Positions 1-12,500 of a stretch of 64,000 bases of DNA are shown one piece after another; the first letter of the stretch is position 1; each line of letters begins with the position of its first letter. The stretch covers positions 28,006,903 to 28,070,902 of the forward strand of contig NC_092878.1 in assembly GCF_028372415.1 (NCBI RefSeq), written 5' to 3'. Position numbers and translations under genes: made by a program. Below the pieces are notes generated by a model. It ran no database searches. It worked only from the letters and a program-made list of their open reading frames with translations, and was not told where the DNA came from. The stretch is from Notamacropus eugenii. Its lineage: Eukaryota > Chordata > Mammalia > Diprotodontia > Macropodidae.

Positions 1-320
1 TATTTATTAAGTGCCTGTTATGTACCAGGCACTGCGGTAGGTGCTTGGCTATAAAGACAGGAATGAAACAAGCCTGGCTCCTGAGGAGCTTACATTCCAC
101 TGGGGGTGAGGAGAGGAGGGAGGATAACGTACACAGAAAAGTAAGTCTAGAATATATACAAAGTAGATACAGATGTTTGGGGGATGAGCATGAGCTGCTG
201 AGGGCATCCACAATAGGCCCCTGTAGAGGATGGCATATCATGTGATCTTTGAAGGAAGCGAATGGTTCTATGAAGTGAATGGAACATATGTCCTAGGCAC
301 TGGGCTGCACCCTTAGCAGA
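1..320. repeat. Old interspersed repeat (family A), left part
   Basis: Reads GTACCAGGCACTGCGGTAGG and CCTGAGGAGCTTACATTCCA, close to the start of the copy at 34185. A further part follows at 780-1190 after an L2 end. Confidence 0.4.
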
Positions 321-599
321 AGTGCAGAGTTGTGCAAGGAGCTTTGTGTTCACTCGGGCTCTTTGGGTTCTTGTGCTTCATCCTCCATCATGTCTGAGAG
401 GAGCCAAGCCACTACTGGGCTCTGTGCTCCCTGGTACCGTGAGGCCTCATCTTAACCCTAGCCAAACAGAAAGGTATCCTCTCTCTCCTTCCACTCCCTT
501 TCCACCTCTACATTTGAGAACTGTAATCATCAAATCAACGGTACCATTGTCTCTAGAACGGGAGTGTCAGTGCATTGCCCTATTGTTCCACTTACCAAA

Positions 600-735
600 C
601 TCCTTTCCCTGGCCAATTTGCTCTCCCTCATTAGAATGTAAACTCTTTGAGAACAAAGCCAGTCTTTGCTTTGGTATTTGTTTCTCCTACACTTAGCCAA
701 GTGCTTGGCACTTAGTAGGCACTTAATTAATGCTT
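600..735 (+). repeat. L2-like LINE 3' end
   Basis: Shows the L2 3' phrase: TTAGAATGTAAACTCTTTGA, then CACTTAGTAGGCACTTAATTAATG. It ends in short ATTT/ATTC repeats at 735-762. Confidence 0.6.
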
Positions 736-779
736 TTTATTTATTTATTCATTCATTCATTTATGGGCAACAATAAGTA

Positions 780-1190
780 GGTCATGGATCATAGATTGCA
801 TGGAGGAGTAAGCTTAGAATGGTTAGATTGGAACTAGACTGTGGAAGGCTTTAAATTTTAAGCAGAGGAGTCTATATTTTATCCTCTAGGCATGTGAAGT
901 CACTGAAGTAGGGATGAAACATGGATTGGTGCTGTAGGAGTGAGTTCAACAGTTGTTGGATTGGATTGTATTGGATTGGAAAGCGGAAAGAATGGATGCA
1001 GGGAGATCATAGAGGGCTGTTGCAGTATTTCAGGAAAGTGGTGGTGAGGGGTTATGGACTAGCATAGTTGTGGTGGGAGTGGAGAAGAGAAATACCGAAG
1101 AGATGAAATGACAAGACTAGGAAACTGATTGAGAGTGAAGAGTCAGGGATGATTCCTAAATTGCAAACCTGGGTGAGTGGAAGAATGTTG
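780..1190. repeat. Old interspersed repeat (family A), middle part
   Basis: Reads TGTGGAAGGCTTTAAATTTT, TATTTTATCCTCTAGGCATG and TGAAGTCACTGAAGTAGGGA, parallel to the copy at 34185. The continuation to about 1870 is weaker. Confidence 0.35.
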
Positions 1191-1197
1191 GTGCTCT

Positions 1198-1436
1198 GGG
1201 CAGCTGGTTGGCTCAGTAGATTAGAGCACTGAACCTGGAGTCAGGAAGACCTGAGTTGAAATCAGGCCTAAACACTTACTAGCTGTGTAAGCCTTGGCAA
1301 GTCACTTAACCTCTCACAGTCTCAGTTTCCTGAGAATAATAATAGGACCTACCTCCAAGGGTTGTTTTGAGGATCAAATTTGTAAAGTCTTAGTTCATAG
1401 TGGCTAATAAATGCCTGTTCTCTCCTTTACCTCCCC
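1198..1436 (+). mobile_element. tRNA-derived SINE with MIR-like tail
   Basis: The head reads CAGCTGGTTGGCTCAGTAGA and GAGTCAGGAAGACCTGAGTT, followed by GCAAGTCACTTAACCTCTCA. The tail has GGTTGTTTTGAGGATCAAAT and AATAAATGCCTGTTC. This is a CORE/MIR-type layout common in marsupials. Confidence 0.75.
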
Positions 1437-1890
1437 TCCCTTGACAGAAATAGGCAAGTTAGGAGGAAGTGTATTAGGGAGAAAGCTTGATTGAGTTCTG
1501 AGTGGGACATGTGGAATTGGGGTTGCTTCTAATGAGATATCCAGCAGATAGTTGGAGATTCAAGACTGGGGATCAAGAGAGAGATGAAGACTGGATGTAT
1601 TAGGTTTGGGAATCATCTGCATGAAGATGATAGTTGAAGAGATGGGAACTAATTATATCATCCTGAAAGAATGACCCATCGTCCTGAGAACGTAGGACAA
1701 AGCCCTTGGTGAATACCCACAGGAAAGGGGTATGATTTGCATGATGAGATGGAAAAGGGCAAAGACTTGGTCTAATAGCTAGGAAGAAAAAAACTAGCCT
1801 GATCAGTGTAATGAAAACCAAGGGAGGAGAGAATATCTTGGGGTGGTCAGTAGTATCAGTGCTGTAGAGAGGTTAAGAAGGGTGAGGACT

Positions 1891-4742
1891 AGGGAGCCAA
1901 GATGGTGGAGTGATGGGTAATTGTTATCTCCCTCCCCTTGTTGACCTTGATGAGCCCAGAGAACATCTACCCGGGGAAAAACCCTGGAGCAGTGGGAGCA
2001 GCAGAAGGGATGAACAGACTCTCAGCCCGGGAGGCTAGAATGATGTAGAAAAATCGCTAAGGAGGATTCCTCTGGCTGTAGCTGAAGGGGACCAGTGCAG
2101 GATCAGAGCTGACCTCAACAAACTGGGAGAAGATCCTGAACCCCAAGGGGGTGAAGCCAGCAACTGCCAACACCAGAACTCCAATCATGCCTCAGCACCC
2201 CAGGGGAATCAGGAAGACACTAGGCCAGATAGCTGAGCTTTCCTATACTCTAGTTCAGCAGAGGAGCCTCCAGCATCCAGACTACCGCTTCCCCACACTT
2301 AATGAGTTAGCTCCAGGGTAACTACGGGGAAACCCAAAAAGACCTAACCAGCCTCTGCTTTCAAACACCAGCCAGCTCAGCACCAGTAAACTGCAGCATT
2401 TAATCTCTAGCTGAAAGAACCAGAGGCCACAACACACACAGCCTCAAGTTTTAGGCACAAGAACTGTGGAACAGAGCTCTCTGTGCCGCAGATACAGAGA
2501 TCTACCTTAAAAGCCAGGGAAAGGGTTATTATCATGAGTAAGAAGCAAAGCAGAAAAGAAGAGACCATAGAATCTTTCTATGGGGACAAGGACCAAAACA
2601 CAAATACCAAAGAGGTCAGCATTGAGACTGTGCTCCCATCTGAAACTTTAGAAGGGAATATGAACTGGTTGGAAGCACAAAGAGCACTCCTGGAAGAGCT
2701 CTGAAAGGATTTTAAAACCCAGATTAGAGAAATAGAAGAAAAACTGGCCAGTGATTTTAAAAATATGAAAAAAGAATTCACTGAAGAGAACAACTCCTTA
2801 AAAAGGAAACTTGGACAAATGGAAAAGGAAGTACAAAACCCAACTGGTGAAAATAACTCCTTAAAAAGAACAATTGGACAGATGGAAAAGGAGATGCAAA
2901 AGTTAACTGAAGAAAACAATTTGATAAAAAATAGAATTGGGCAAGTAGAAGCTAAGGAATCGTGAGACATTAAGAATCAAACAGAATCTAAAGGATGAAA
3001 ATATAGTAGAAAATTTAAAATATCTAATTGGAAAAACAACTGACCTGGAAAATAGATCCAGAAGAGAAAAATCTAAGGATTATTGGTCTACCAGAAAGCT
3101 ATGATGAAAAAAAGAGCCTGGACAATATCATCCAAGAAATCATCAAGGAAAGCTACCCAGAAGTGCTAGACCCAGGGGGCAAAATAGTCAGCAAGAGAAT
3201 CCACCATTCACCTCCTGAAAGGGACCCCACACTAAAAACACCAAGGAGCATCATTGCCAAATTCCAAAACTGTCAAGTGAAGGAGAAAATACTACAGGCA
3301 GCCAGAAAGAAACAATTCAGATATCGAGGAGCTACAGTCAGGATCACACAGGACCTTGCAGCTTCTACATTAAAAGATTGAGGGAATTGGAATCTGATAT
3401 TCTGTAAGGCAAAGGAGCTGGGACTACAACCAAGAATTAATTACCCAGCAAAGTTGAGCATAATATTTCAGGCAAGGAGACAGACATTCAGTGAAATAAG
3501 GGATTTCCAGACCTTCCTGATGAAAAGGCCAGAACTCAATAGAAAATTTGATCTTCAAATGCAGGTCTCAAGAGAGTCATACAAAGGTAAATGGGGGAAA
3601 AAAAGACTTGTTACACAATATGGGCAAACTGTTTACATCCCTGTAAGGGAAGATGATACTTGTTAATCTTGAGAATTGTATGTTTATTATGAAATATAAA
3701 AGGGATATGCATAGATAGAGGAAGTGGGTATAAATTAAATGATGTGATGACAACAAATGTGATTTAAGGGTGTGAAGGGATTGTAATGGGAGATGTGAAA
3801 AGGAGGAGGCCAGAAAAAAAATAAATTCCATCACAGGAAGAGGCACAAAAAGACGCAAAGAGAGATGCAAATCAGAACAACTCTGAGATACCACATCACA
3901 CCTCTCAGACTGGCTAACGTGACAAAACAGGAAGATGATAAATGTTGGAGAAGATGTGGGAGATTTGGAACACTAATTCATTGTTGGTGGAGCTGTGAGC
4001 TGATGCAACCATTCTGGAGAGCAATTTGGAACTATGCCCAAAGGGCTACAAAAATGTGCATACTCTTTGACGCAGCAATACTGCTTCTGGGACTATATCC
4101 CCAAGAGATCATAAAAATGGGAAAGGGTCCCACATGTACAAAAATATTAATAGCATCACTCTTTGTGGTGGCCAAAAACTGGAAATCAAGGAGTTGCCCA
4201 TCAATTGGGGAATGACTGAATAAATTGTAGTATATGAATGTAATGGAATACTATTATGCTATAAGAAATGATGAACAGGAAGACTTCAGAGAGGCCTGGA
4301 AAGACTTATATGATCTGATGCTGAGTGAAAGGGGCAGAACCAGGAGAACTTTATACACAGAAACAACCACAGTGTGTGAGGTTTTTTCTGGTAGACTTAG
4401 CCCTTCACAGCAATGCAAGGACTTAAAAAATTCCCAATGGTCTCTTAAGGCAAAATGCCTTCCACATCCAGAGAAAGAACTATGGAATTCGATCACAGAA
4501 TGTATCAGATCATTTTCTTTTAAATTATGTTTTGGTTTCTTTTATGATTTCTCCCATTCATTTTAATTCTTCTATGCAACATGACTAAGGTGAAAATGTA
4601 TTTAATAGGAATGTATGTGTAGAACCTATATAAAATTGTATGCTATCTCAGGGAGGGAAGGGGAGGGAGGGAAGGAGGGGAAAATCTAAGTTATATGGAA
4701 GTGATTGTAGAACCCTGAAAACAAAATAATAGTAATAAAAAA
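1891..4742 (+). mobile_element. L1-type element, 5' complete, ORF2 mostly deleted
   Basis: Starts with the L1-like 5' end AGGGAGCCAAGATGGTGGAG. ORF1 runs from the ATG at 2535 to about 3660 but is broken by stops (first TGA at 2702) and a frameshift near 2965-3028. It joins almost directly to an ORF2 C-terminal remnant (3865-4566, including VMEYYYAIRNDEQEDFREAW) and a 3' tail ending in AATAAAAAAAAG. A 16-base duplication flanks it: AAGAAGGGTGAGGACT at 1875-1890 and AAGAAGGATGAAGACT at 4743-4758, two mismatches. The duplication shows insertion as one unit already lacking most of ORF2, or later internal loss. Confidence 0.85.
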
Positions 4743-6751
4743 AAGAAGGATGAAGACTGAGAAAAGGTCATTGGTGACTTTGAATGGGTTTGAGGAGGAG
4801 GGGAGCAGTACAGAATCCAGAGTGCAAGGTGAAAGCTGCAGGAGACAGCATGGAGTCAGAGACGCACATCTAGAGCAATGTTGGCTAGGAGTACCAACCA
4901 CCTCTTCCTCCTAGAATGGAGCAAAGAAGGAGGGAACCGAATGGTGTTGAGACTTTTTGAATTGTAGAATCAAGAAGGAGAGGGAACTTATGACCCAGAG
5001 CCTCAGTGAAATTTGTGGCAAGCTGTTCTGTTGAAAGGAAGGGTAGCAGCTGCGGTAGCTTCATTTGGAATAGTTGCTTTGAGGAATTGGGATAGTCAGT
5101 CAGCAAAGAGTAAACAAAGGTATTATAGTGCTTTGGTAAAGGCACAGTTGAAACTGCTTAACATTCATTCATTAGTGGATCCAGTCATTGAGATTGTATG
5201 ACTTACTCCATCAGTGCTCAGCAGCCCTAGAACCAGAGAACTCAGATGAGGGGGATTAATACAGGGCTGAATTTGGGAAAGGGATTATGACAGAAAGGGG
5301 GCAGGCGTTCCAGGGTATCTGTTGGCATAGGCTCTTAAGCAGGTTCCTTCTTGTACTTGGAGCAACATTCCCTGCAACATTATATGACTGATTTTGTGCT
5401 TCTGTTACTTTGTGTATACTCAGTTAAAAGCAAAAGTACAAGTCATAAATTTACTAATTGTTCTCTCCACTCCCATTGCTGGCTCCGTGAATTCTAATAG
5501 AGTAGCTTGAAGAAACAGAAATAAGGGAAAGATAGGGAAGTATGAATTAGTGAGCCACTGCCTTTCTACTCACAGCCAGTTTGGGTTTCTTTGTAGTCCT
5601 TAACACAGTAATGGACAGAACCTGGGCCCCTTGGCTCAAAGCTGAGTCCTAAAAAGCCCATTTCATCCAACTATGGTGCCCCAGGTCTCTGTTTTCCACT
5701 CATAGAATCTTACAGAGCAGAAAAAAATTGGGGGATGGGAGTGGGGCCCAATGTTTGCTGCCTTTCTGAGGTTAGGACCTGTTTAAGTCCTGTCACAAAG
5801 GAAGTGTACTACTCAGTTGCTTGAGTGCTGTGGAAAGCAAAGTGACTTTCAGGACTTTCTCTTTTGGTATCTTGCTGAAGTGTTTCTTTACCTACCTTTC
5901 TTTGCTGGCCTTGATGGTCTCATGGGGTGCCCTGTTAGGAAGAGTAGGAGTGAGGAAATGCTGGTACTGTACTTTGGAGAAGCTGTGGTTTCATGTGGAC
6001 TCAAGACCTTCTTATAGATAAACTATCAGCCTCCAGTGTAGAAGAACTGTACTTCTGCAGAGGGTGCAGATAGGGGCTACTGAAGTCTGGGCCCTGAGGC
6101 CCTTTAGAGCCTTTGGCTCAAGTGGTTGGGATTGAGCAGGAACCTCAGCACATCAGCTGCTCTGAAAGTGGAGTCTAACCCAAACCTCCCTGCAAACAGG
6201 AAGCTGGCTTGAATTAAGAACATAAAATAAAAAGCAGCTGATGCTTCTGAATTTGGTTTCCCTGCCTTCCCCCCTCCGTACCGCCAAGGGAAATAACTCT
6301 ACTTTCCTTTCCCCTCATAAAGGCCAGCCAGAAATCCAGAGAAACAAAAAAACAAACTCTACAAACCCTTTGAAAATGAACCAGGCTCCTGCCTACCAAG
6401 GCTTTCCCAGCTAGAAGTATGGTCCACTATCTCCGAGCTATGGGAAGGAAAATGACTAAGTCTGTAGGGCATTCAAAGATTAAGTCTGCCACTCCCTTCT
6501 GCTTTTTGGAAGAGGTTGTTCTTTAGGCCTGAATAATCTCAGGGTCCTTTTTTTCCTTTGTAAGACCTGGAAGAAGTGTGGATTTGGAGTGCTAGCCAGC
6601 AAGTCCAAAACAGTTATACAGTTATTTCCAGATTGAAACACATCAAAAAACTTGTCAGAGGGTAGGATGCGTCAGAACCAACACGATGCCTTTCCTTAGT
6701 CCAGTCTCATAAAAACGCTCAACTGTCTCCAGAGGGTTGCAGTTAAGGAGC

Positions 6752-6990
6752 CTTGTTCAGTTGTGTCCAACTCTTCATGACCTCCTTTGGGGTTTTCTTG
6801 GCAAAGATACTGGAGTGATATGTCATTTCCTTCTCCAGCTCATTTTACAGATAAGGAAACTGAGGCAGAAAGGGTTAAGGGATTGCCCAGGGTCACCCAG
6901 CTAGTAAGTGTGTGAGGCCAGACTTAACTCATGTAGATGAGTCTTCCTGACTCCAGGCTGAGCACTCCATCCACTGTACCAACTACCTGG
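6752..6990 (-). mobile_element. Composite SINE with RTE-like tail (minus)
   Basis: On the + strand it reads GTTGTGTCCAACTCTTCATG, GGGGTTTTCTTGGCAAAGAT, then CATTTTACAGATAAGGAAAC and ends at the tRNA-like head complement CAACTACCTGG. This is the reverse of the SINE at 20721, with a BovB/RTE-like 3' end. Confidence 0.8.
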
Positions 6991-7032
6991 GATGGACTAA
7001 TTTAGATTGAATTCAAGAGATATTGTCAAAAC

Positions 7033-7206
7033 CAGGGGTGGGGAACTTGCAACCTCAAGACCACATGTGGCCCTCTAGGTCCTCAAATGTGGCCCTTTGA
7101 CTTCACAGCATAAATCACCTTAATAAAAGGAGTTGTTCTGTAAAATTTGGATTCAGTCAAAAGGCCACACCCAAGTACCTAGAAGGCCACAAGTTCCCCA
7201 TTCCTG
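7033..7206. mobile_element. Non-autonomous hAT transposon (174 bp) with exact 8-bp TSD
   Basis: The left end CAGGGGTGGGGAACTTG and the complement of the right end CAGGAATGGGGAACTTG form terminal inverted repeats with about 15 of 17 matches. The exact 8-base duplication GTCAAAAC lies at 7025-7032 and 7207-7214, as expected of hAT transposases. There is no coding capacity. Subterminal parts are also inversely related (CACATGTGGCCCTCTAGGT-type motifs). Confidence 0.85.
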
Positions 7207-7535
7207 GTCAAAACAATAGGTCCCAGTTCTTTCTGGTAATTCCCAGAAATGGTTATTTTTAGTTATTATTATCATTATTCAAATTTATACTACATATATT
7301 TCCACTGGAAATATGAAACGTATATTTTATATAATTCTGACTTCAAATTTGAATTGAATACATCTGACCACTTCAGGGGGATTCGTTATTACACTAATTG
7401 GGGCCTAATTCTGTCTCTTCCCTATAACAGAAGGCTGGTGTAGTAGGAAATCTCAAGTGTGGCTTTCTGTGGGGTTGTTCTGGGCTTAGTGCCTGAGGGA
7501 AGAGTTTGGCATGCTTCCAGAGTGGGGAGGTTAGG

Positions 7536-7686
7536 CAGGGGTCAGCCTGTGGGCCAAACCAGCCTTGCCCAGCAAGCTCAGAATGGTTTGTACACTGGTG
7601 AATAAAGTTTTACTGTATTTTAAAATGTAAAACCGTTCTTAACAGGCAGGCTTACAAAACACAGGGCTTGTGGTTTGCTAATCCTT
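7536..7686. mobile_element. Probable hAT relic
   Basis: Begins CAGGGGTCAGCCTGTGGGCC and ends GTTTGCTAATCCTT, a weak inverted match. Flanking octamers AGGTTAGG and AGGGTAGA match at 6 of 8. The interior phrase GAATAAAGTTTTACTGTATT resembles mammalian hAT MITEs. Confidence 0.5.
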
Positions 7687-9456
7687 AGGGTAGAGGAGTA
7701 GAATCACAGCATTAGGTGAATTTCCTCATTGATTTACTTGTGTATTTTGAGCTGTCTGAGCAATACCTTATTTGAGAGAGGGTTTGAAATAAGGCTTGGA
7801 TTAGGTTCAATTTTGGGGTGGGGGGGAACTACCAAGAATGGTTTGGAAAAAGCCAAGGTTGGTTTATCCCACTCATGGAGGTCAGTTCCTTATTTAGTCC
7901 ATATAATGGCTAGTGTCTCTAAACCTGCCAGACTGGCACTGAAGTCTTCTGCCTAAATCCCAAAGTGTCTCTCAGTACCTGCCAGATGGGTATTAGAGTC
8001 CCCTACTTAAAGCACTCATTGCCAAAAGACATAAATTGGCTAGTATTCTGGCATACAATCTGTGGAAACTCAAAAGCTCCTCCAAGGACTTCTTTACTGT
8101 GTGATTTTGGACTGAAACTGTTCTAGGGGATTTATTCTGGTATTATATGATTAATACAGAGAGTGTGTTCCCAATACACATTATCTCTATTATGAAACTC
8201 AAATCAGTACTATTTGAATTTCTAGATCAGGGCAAATCATGGAGGGAAGAAACATCCTGGATGTCCTGATGCTCTCTGAGATTCTCTGGGGCTTGGGAAT
8301 AAGCCCTGTGGCCATAAGACCCAGCTTAGCTTTCCCTTGCCTTTGTGGTTCAGACCTACACCCTTGACTGAGGAGGTTTTATAGTGTGATGCATCTTATT
8401 CTATCTGCACTTGCGTTCTAAAATCCCACCAGTCGGCTGAACACACCTCTCTGTCGCATGGTTGAGTGAGCCGGAGAGCATTACTGAGTAGAGCCACAGA
8501 TGGACATCTGGATAGAGCTAGAGTAAGATGGCGGGGGAAAGGTACCTTATGGAGGAGGGGTGAGGCATTGACTATGTGATTGTGTGGCAGGAAGCTAAGA
8601 GCCCAGTTCTTGTGGCTGTAGTTATTGCTGATTTGAGAGGTGACCTGATGATTTCGGTAAAACAACAAGAATAATGGTATTGCTGTGCTTCACCTCTCTT
8701 TCTGGGGAGCATAATGAGAGCATCTGGCATATTTTTCCCCCTGCTGTCTTCTTGAGAGAAACAGGAATGTAGTACTTAATAATAATAATTAGTGATAACT
8801 GAGCACTAGTGCCTAACTAAACACACTATTGGGTAGGCTTTGTTTCTGCCTCCTGGGTTAGTACTGTGTCCTCGACTGCTAGACTTGTGGAGTTTGGAGC
8901 CCTCTTGATAAGGGAATGATGGAGCCAAGCGAGAGGGAGGTTTCAGTTTACCAAATCCAGATAGCCTTCTAGTTCTTGGGCATTCTTTTCCTTGGGTTAG
9001 AGGAGACTGAGACACAGAGAGAGAAAGGCTTACCTCCTAGTAGGATAGGCATCCAGTTTGTCATTTTGTCCTGTAGAAACTAACCCTGGGTCAGGCTACC
9101 CACTTGTCCTTCCACAGCTGTGAATTGTGAATTAAATCTAACTTGTATACTCTTGCTAGGGTGAGTTGGCAGACTTAAGCTCTCTTAAAGGTAAGGTAAG
9201 TAAGCATTGCCTAGAAGTTCATTCCTGTGTGATCAAGAACCCCAGCAGAACATCTGATCAGGCTTTTTTTCTACAGAAAACTAGAGAGTCCACTGATTTG
9301 TAGACCCCCAGAAGAGACCAGTCATAGTTGCTGGCTAGGTTTGAAATGAACAAGCTCTGCAGTGTGGCCAAGTTCATTTCTAACACACAACTCTCAGGCT
9401 CCATGTTTCAATTCTTAGTCAGTTAACATATCTCTTCCTTGTATTTTCATGCTCAG

Positions 9457-9548
9457 GTAACCTTGGAGAAGGTTCTGGGAATAACGGTGTCTGGAGGCAG
9501 AGGACTGGCTTGTGACCCCCGGTCAGGTCTGGTTGCATACCCAGCTGG
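9457..9548 (+). CDS. MAPKBP1: MAPKBP1 first visible coding exon
   Basis: The acceptor is ...catgctcag and the donor gtaagt. It encodes [20 protein letters not shown], then [11 protein letters not shown], which is the start of the WDR62/MAPKBP1 conserved region. It enters in phase 0 and leaves with two bases of a Gly codon. The preceding coding exon, carrying the start Met, is not recognised in this window. Confidence 0.95.
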
Positions 9549-12500
9549 GTAAGTCTCTGAGAAGGGGATCCAATAGTGGGGGATGAGGAGGATTGGGGGG
9601 GAAAGAGTTACCAAGTAGTGGGAGAGGTATATTCAATTTAAGACCTTCATTTGACATTTTTGTAGAATTGATATAAGGGCAGGTACAGATAAAGGTAGGG
9701 TAGAAGGGTGGATGTGGGGAAAGGAATGGGTGTCATCTTGTTCATGTTCCATGAAATGTATATTATAAACTATGCAGAGTTTCTAAGTGCATCTTCTAGA
9801 ACCAAATCCTTGCCACTTGGACAGATATCAGTGGCACAGAAGGAAAGCAAAATGGGCTATGCCTGTTCTTTCCCCTCTTGCTGCTTTTTTCCTCCTTTTA
9901 GAAGACCTGTGTATGTAGAACTAGTGCTTCTTCCTTAGCACAGGATCCTCGAGGATTTGTAGGAGTACAGCCACATTGGTACCCAGACACCTTTATTCTT
10001 GACTATGCAAGAACCTTGTCTATTATCACTGCCAGCAGAAGAGTGGATACAGGTGAATAGTTGCTCTAATTACTATAGCTGTTCTTTTAAACATATTACC
10101 AAAGACATGATTTGCTAGGTTTGCCCAAGCTCTTTGTGTAGCTGTGTCTGCTCTCAAGAGTCATTTCTTTTCTGTACTGTCCATCCATCAGACATTTGAG
10201 CAGTAGAAGCCCCAAATTAAAGAGGGCTCATTCTGTGGCAGGGTACTGAAGTCTCTGTCCTGAGTCTGTCCTCCTTTCTCTTGTGTGAGCTGCTGTAGCT
10301 GTCTCTGAAGAAAGAGATAAGTGAGTCTCTTCATCTTTCAGAAGCAGTGACAGATGACCTTTGAAGTTGGAGGATTTCCCTCTGGAATACTTCATGAGAA
10401 TTCCACTCGTGACTTTTTTTATTTGAGAAATCTGGTTCCTTTTTGTCTTTATTATTGCTTGAGATACAAGGTAGGCAGGAAAAGCCATTTTCCTAAGTTC
10501 TGTGTCCCTGGAGCATGGAGAATCTGGCTCCACCCTCTTTTACTTGCACTTTTCAAGACCTTATGTTTTGAAAGGATATGTGTGTGCCATTGGGGCCCAG
10601 GAGGATTGAAGGCATCATCATCCTTCTATGAGCTGTATAAGGAACCCCAAGGGTACCCTAATGTAGCCCCCCTACATTTGCCTGAAAATGTTCAATGTGA
10701 GTCAGCTCTGGGCAGTGTCCTTGGTTTACACCGCCCTATGAAGAAGCTGCTCCTTCTAAATGGTCTCTCACTGTGGGTAGTCCTTAGTAATATTTTAAAC
10801 TAGATTTGATTTTCAGCCCTCCGAACCATCATTTTTCCTGATCTGTTGTGAGTTATAGAGGGTATCAAACTCTGTCTGCCTGAGGAGGCTGTTTCTTTCT
10901 CTCCCTTTTATTTTTCCCCATCTGATGACTCTAACCCCTCCCTCTTACTTCCATTGCATTTATTTCTGTAGAAGCTAGCTCAGGTATCCTAGAAACAAGT
11001 AGAGAAACAAAGCATAGTAAATCCTCCCAGAGGCCTAGAAGCAAATATCAAACCAAAACAAAATTTGCTAAAAGGAAATGAAACAGCACAAAGAGTTAGA
11101 GATTGGAGGAAAGGGATATAAAGCAGTCAGAAGTAGGTTTAGGCTCATTGTTAGGCTACTTTATATGGCCATTATCTCATTTAAAAAAAAATTGTTTGGA
11201 GACTCAGTTGCATTGGTTTTGGCACTCCTTCAGTATTTCCTTACTGCTTTAACTTTTCTGTAGCAAACTTACTCCCTTATTGTCATACTCTGTGCCCTCC
11301 TTGTTCATGGAGACAAGGATAGTGACCATATTTCTTCTCTGAGTTCAGCTCAACAAGTTGGATGTCTACAATCTTCTTAGGCCCAAATCAGTTTTCCCTT
11401 TTCCTGACTGACTGGATTCAGAGAATTCAGAAGCTTTGGAATTTAGTATTAGGTTTTTGGAATTAATCTTGTTCCTCGCACTTGATACTGCTGGTTAGCT
11501 GGAGGCTTTTAGGAATGAACTTACTCCCAGAAAAAGCTGTTTCTGAATGGATTGGGAGAGGTCCCAGGAAAGAAGAAATCATGAGCCAGCACGCAGCAGA
11601 CTTCCCAATTTTGTATATGGCAGGACTTTGGAAGTTTTCATGTATCTGTAATAGTTCAGCACTTCCAAGTCTGAACTGAGCTATATTATACCTCTGAGAA
11701 TGCTAACACCATAACTGAGGGCTCTCACATCATTGGAGATCAGGGTCTGAGGCTCACTATGTGAGGTATGAATTCAGAGAATCTTCTCCTTTTTTGGTAT
11801 TTGGGTCCTTTTTGATCTGTAGAACACAAAGAAGTAAATATTTTTCTCCTTTTTGTGAGGTATTATTAGAATAGTGCATAACTGGGTGTCAGGGCTTAAG
11901 GAGTTTTGTGTCCTGTTTAAAGTTGCCATGTCATTGTAGTTAGGGGAATCATAAATCTTGGAGTGGAATCGCCTTCCTTCCTGGCTTCTTGAAGGCTGGA
12001 TACTTGCAGCAAGTATCTCTTATTATTGATTCCCCCAAGTGTTGGACTGATGAAAGGCTGCCGTTTCCTGTTCCTGTCCCCAGTGCCTACACTGGCTTAT
12101 AGAGGTCCATATGGCAGGAGCAAAGATTAGAAATGGATGAACTCCAGTGTTAGACTCAAAGGGCAAAGGATAGAAGAAATTTGTGGGGGATGGGAGTGGG
12201 ATGTCCAAGAATTCCAATCTTGGGTCTTAAGGGGGGAGGAAAAAATGCATTTGAATTACTCACCTGTGAAGAGCTGGTGTTACCCCAGAAGAACGGAAGC
12301 TTCTTGAGGGCTCAGTGTTCAACTTTCTTTTTGTTTTCTTTGTCTTCTTTACTTCTCTTCCTTTAAAAAAATTCTGTCCCTAACATTGTCTAAAATGAAT
12401 ATTTCCATATATACAGTAGAACAGAAAGAAAATTGTGCACAAAATGCCAATTTCTTTACATACAACTTGCTTTTTTGGTTAAGTATATAAGAAGTTAAAT

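Larger units (their letters stand above)
1..9456. other. Region upstream of the first visible MAPKBP1 exon
   Basis: No exon, CpG island or promoter is recognised. It is probably part of MAPKBP1 intron 1, since a coding exon must lie upstream. It holds an L1-type element, SINEs, an L2 end, two hAT relics and old repeats, listed separately. From about 7700 to 9450 I see nothing identifiable beyond a weak exon-like stretch at 9160. Confidence 0.6.

Noticed and set aside
2483..4566. Series of short open frames that could look like small genes
   Set aside because: They are pieces of decayed L1 ORF1 and the ORF2 C-terminus inside one flanking duplication.
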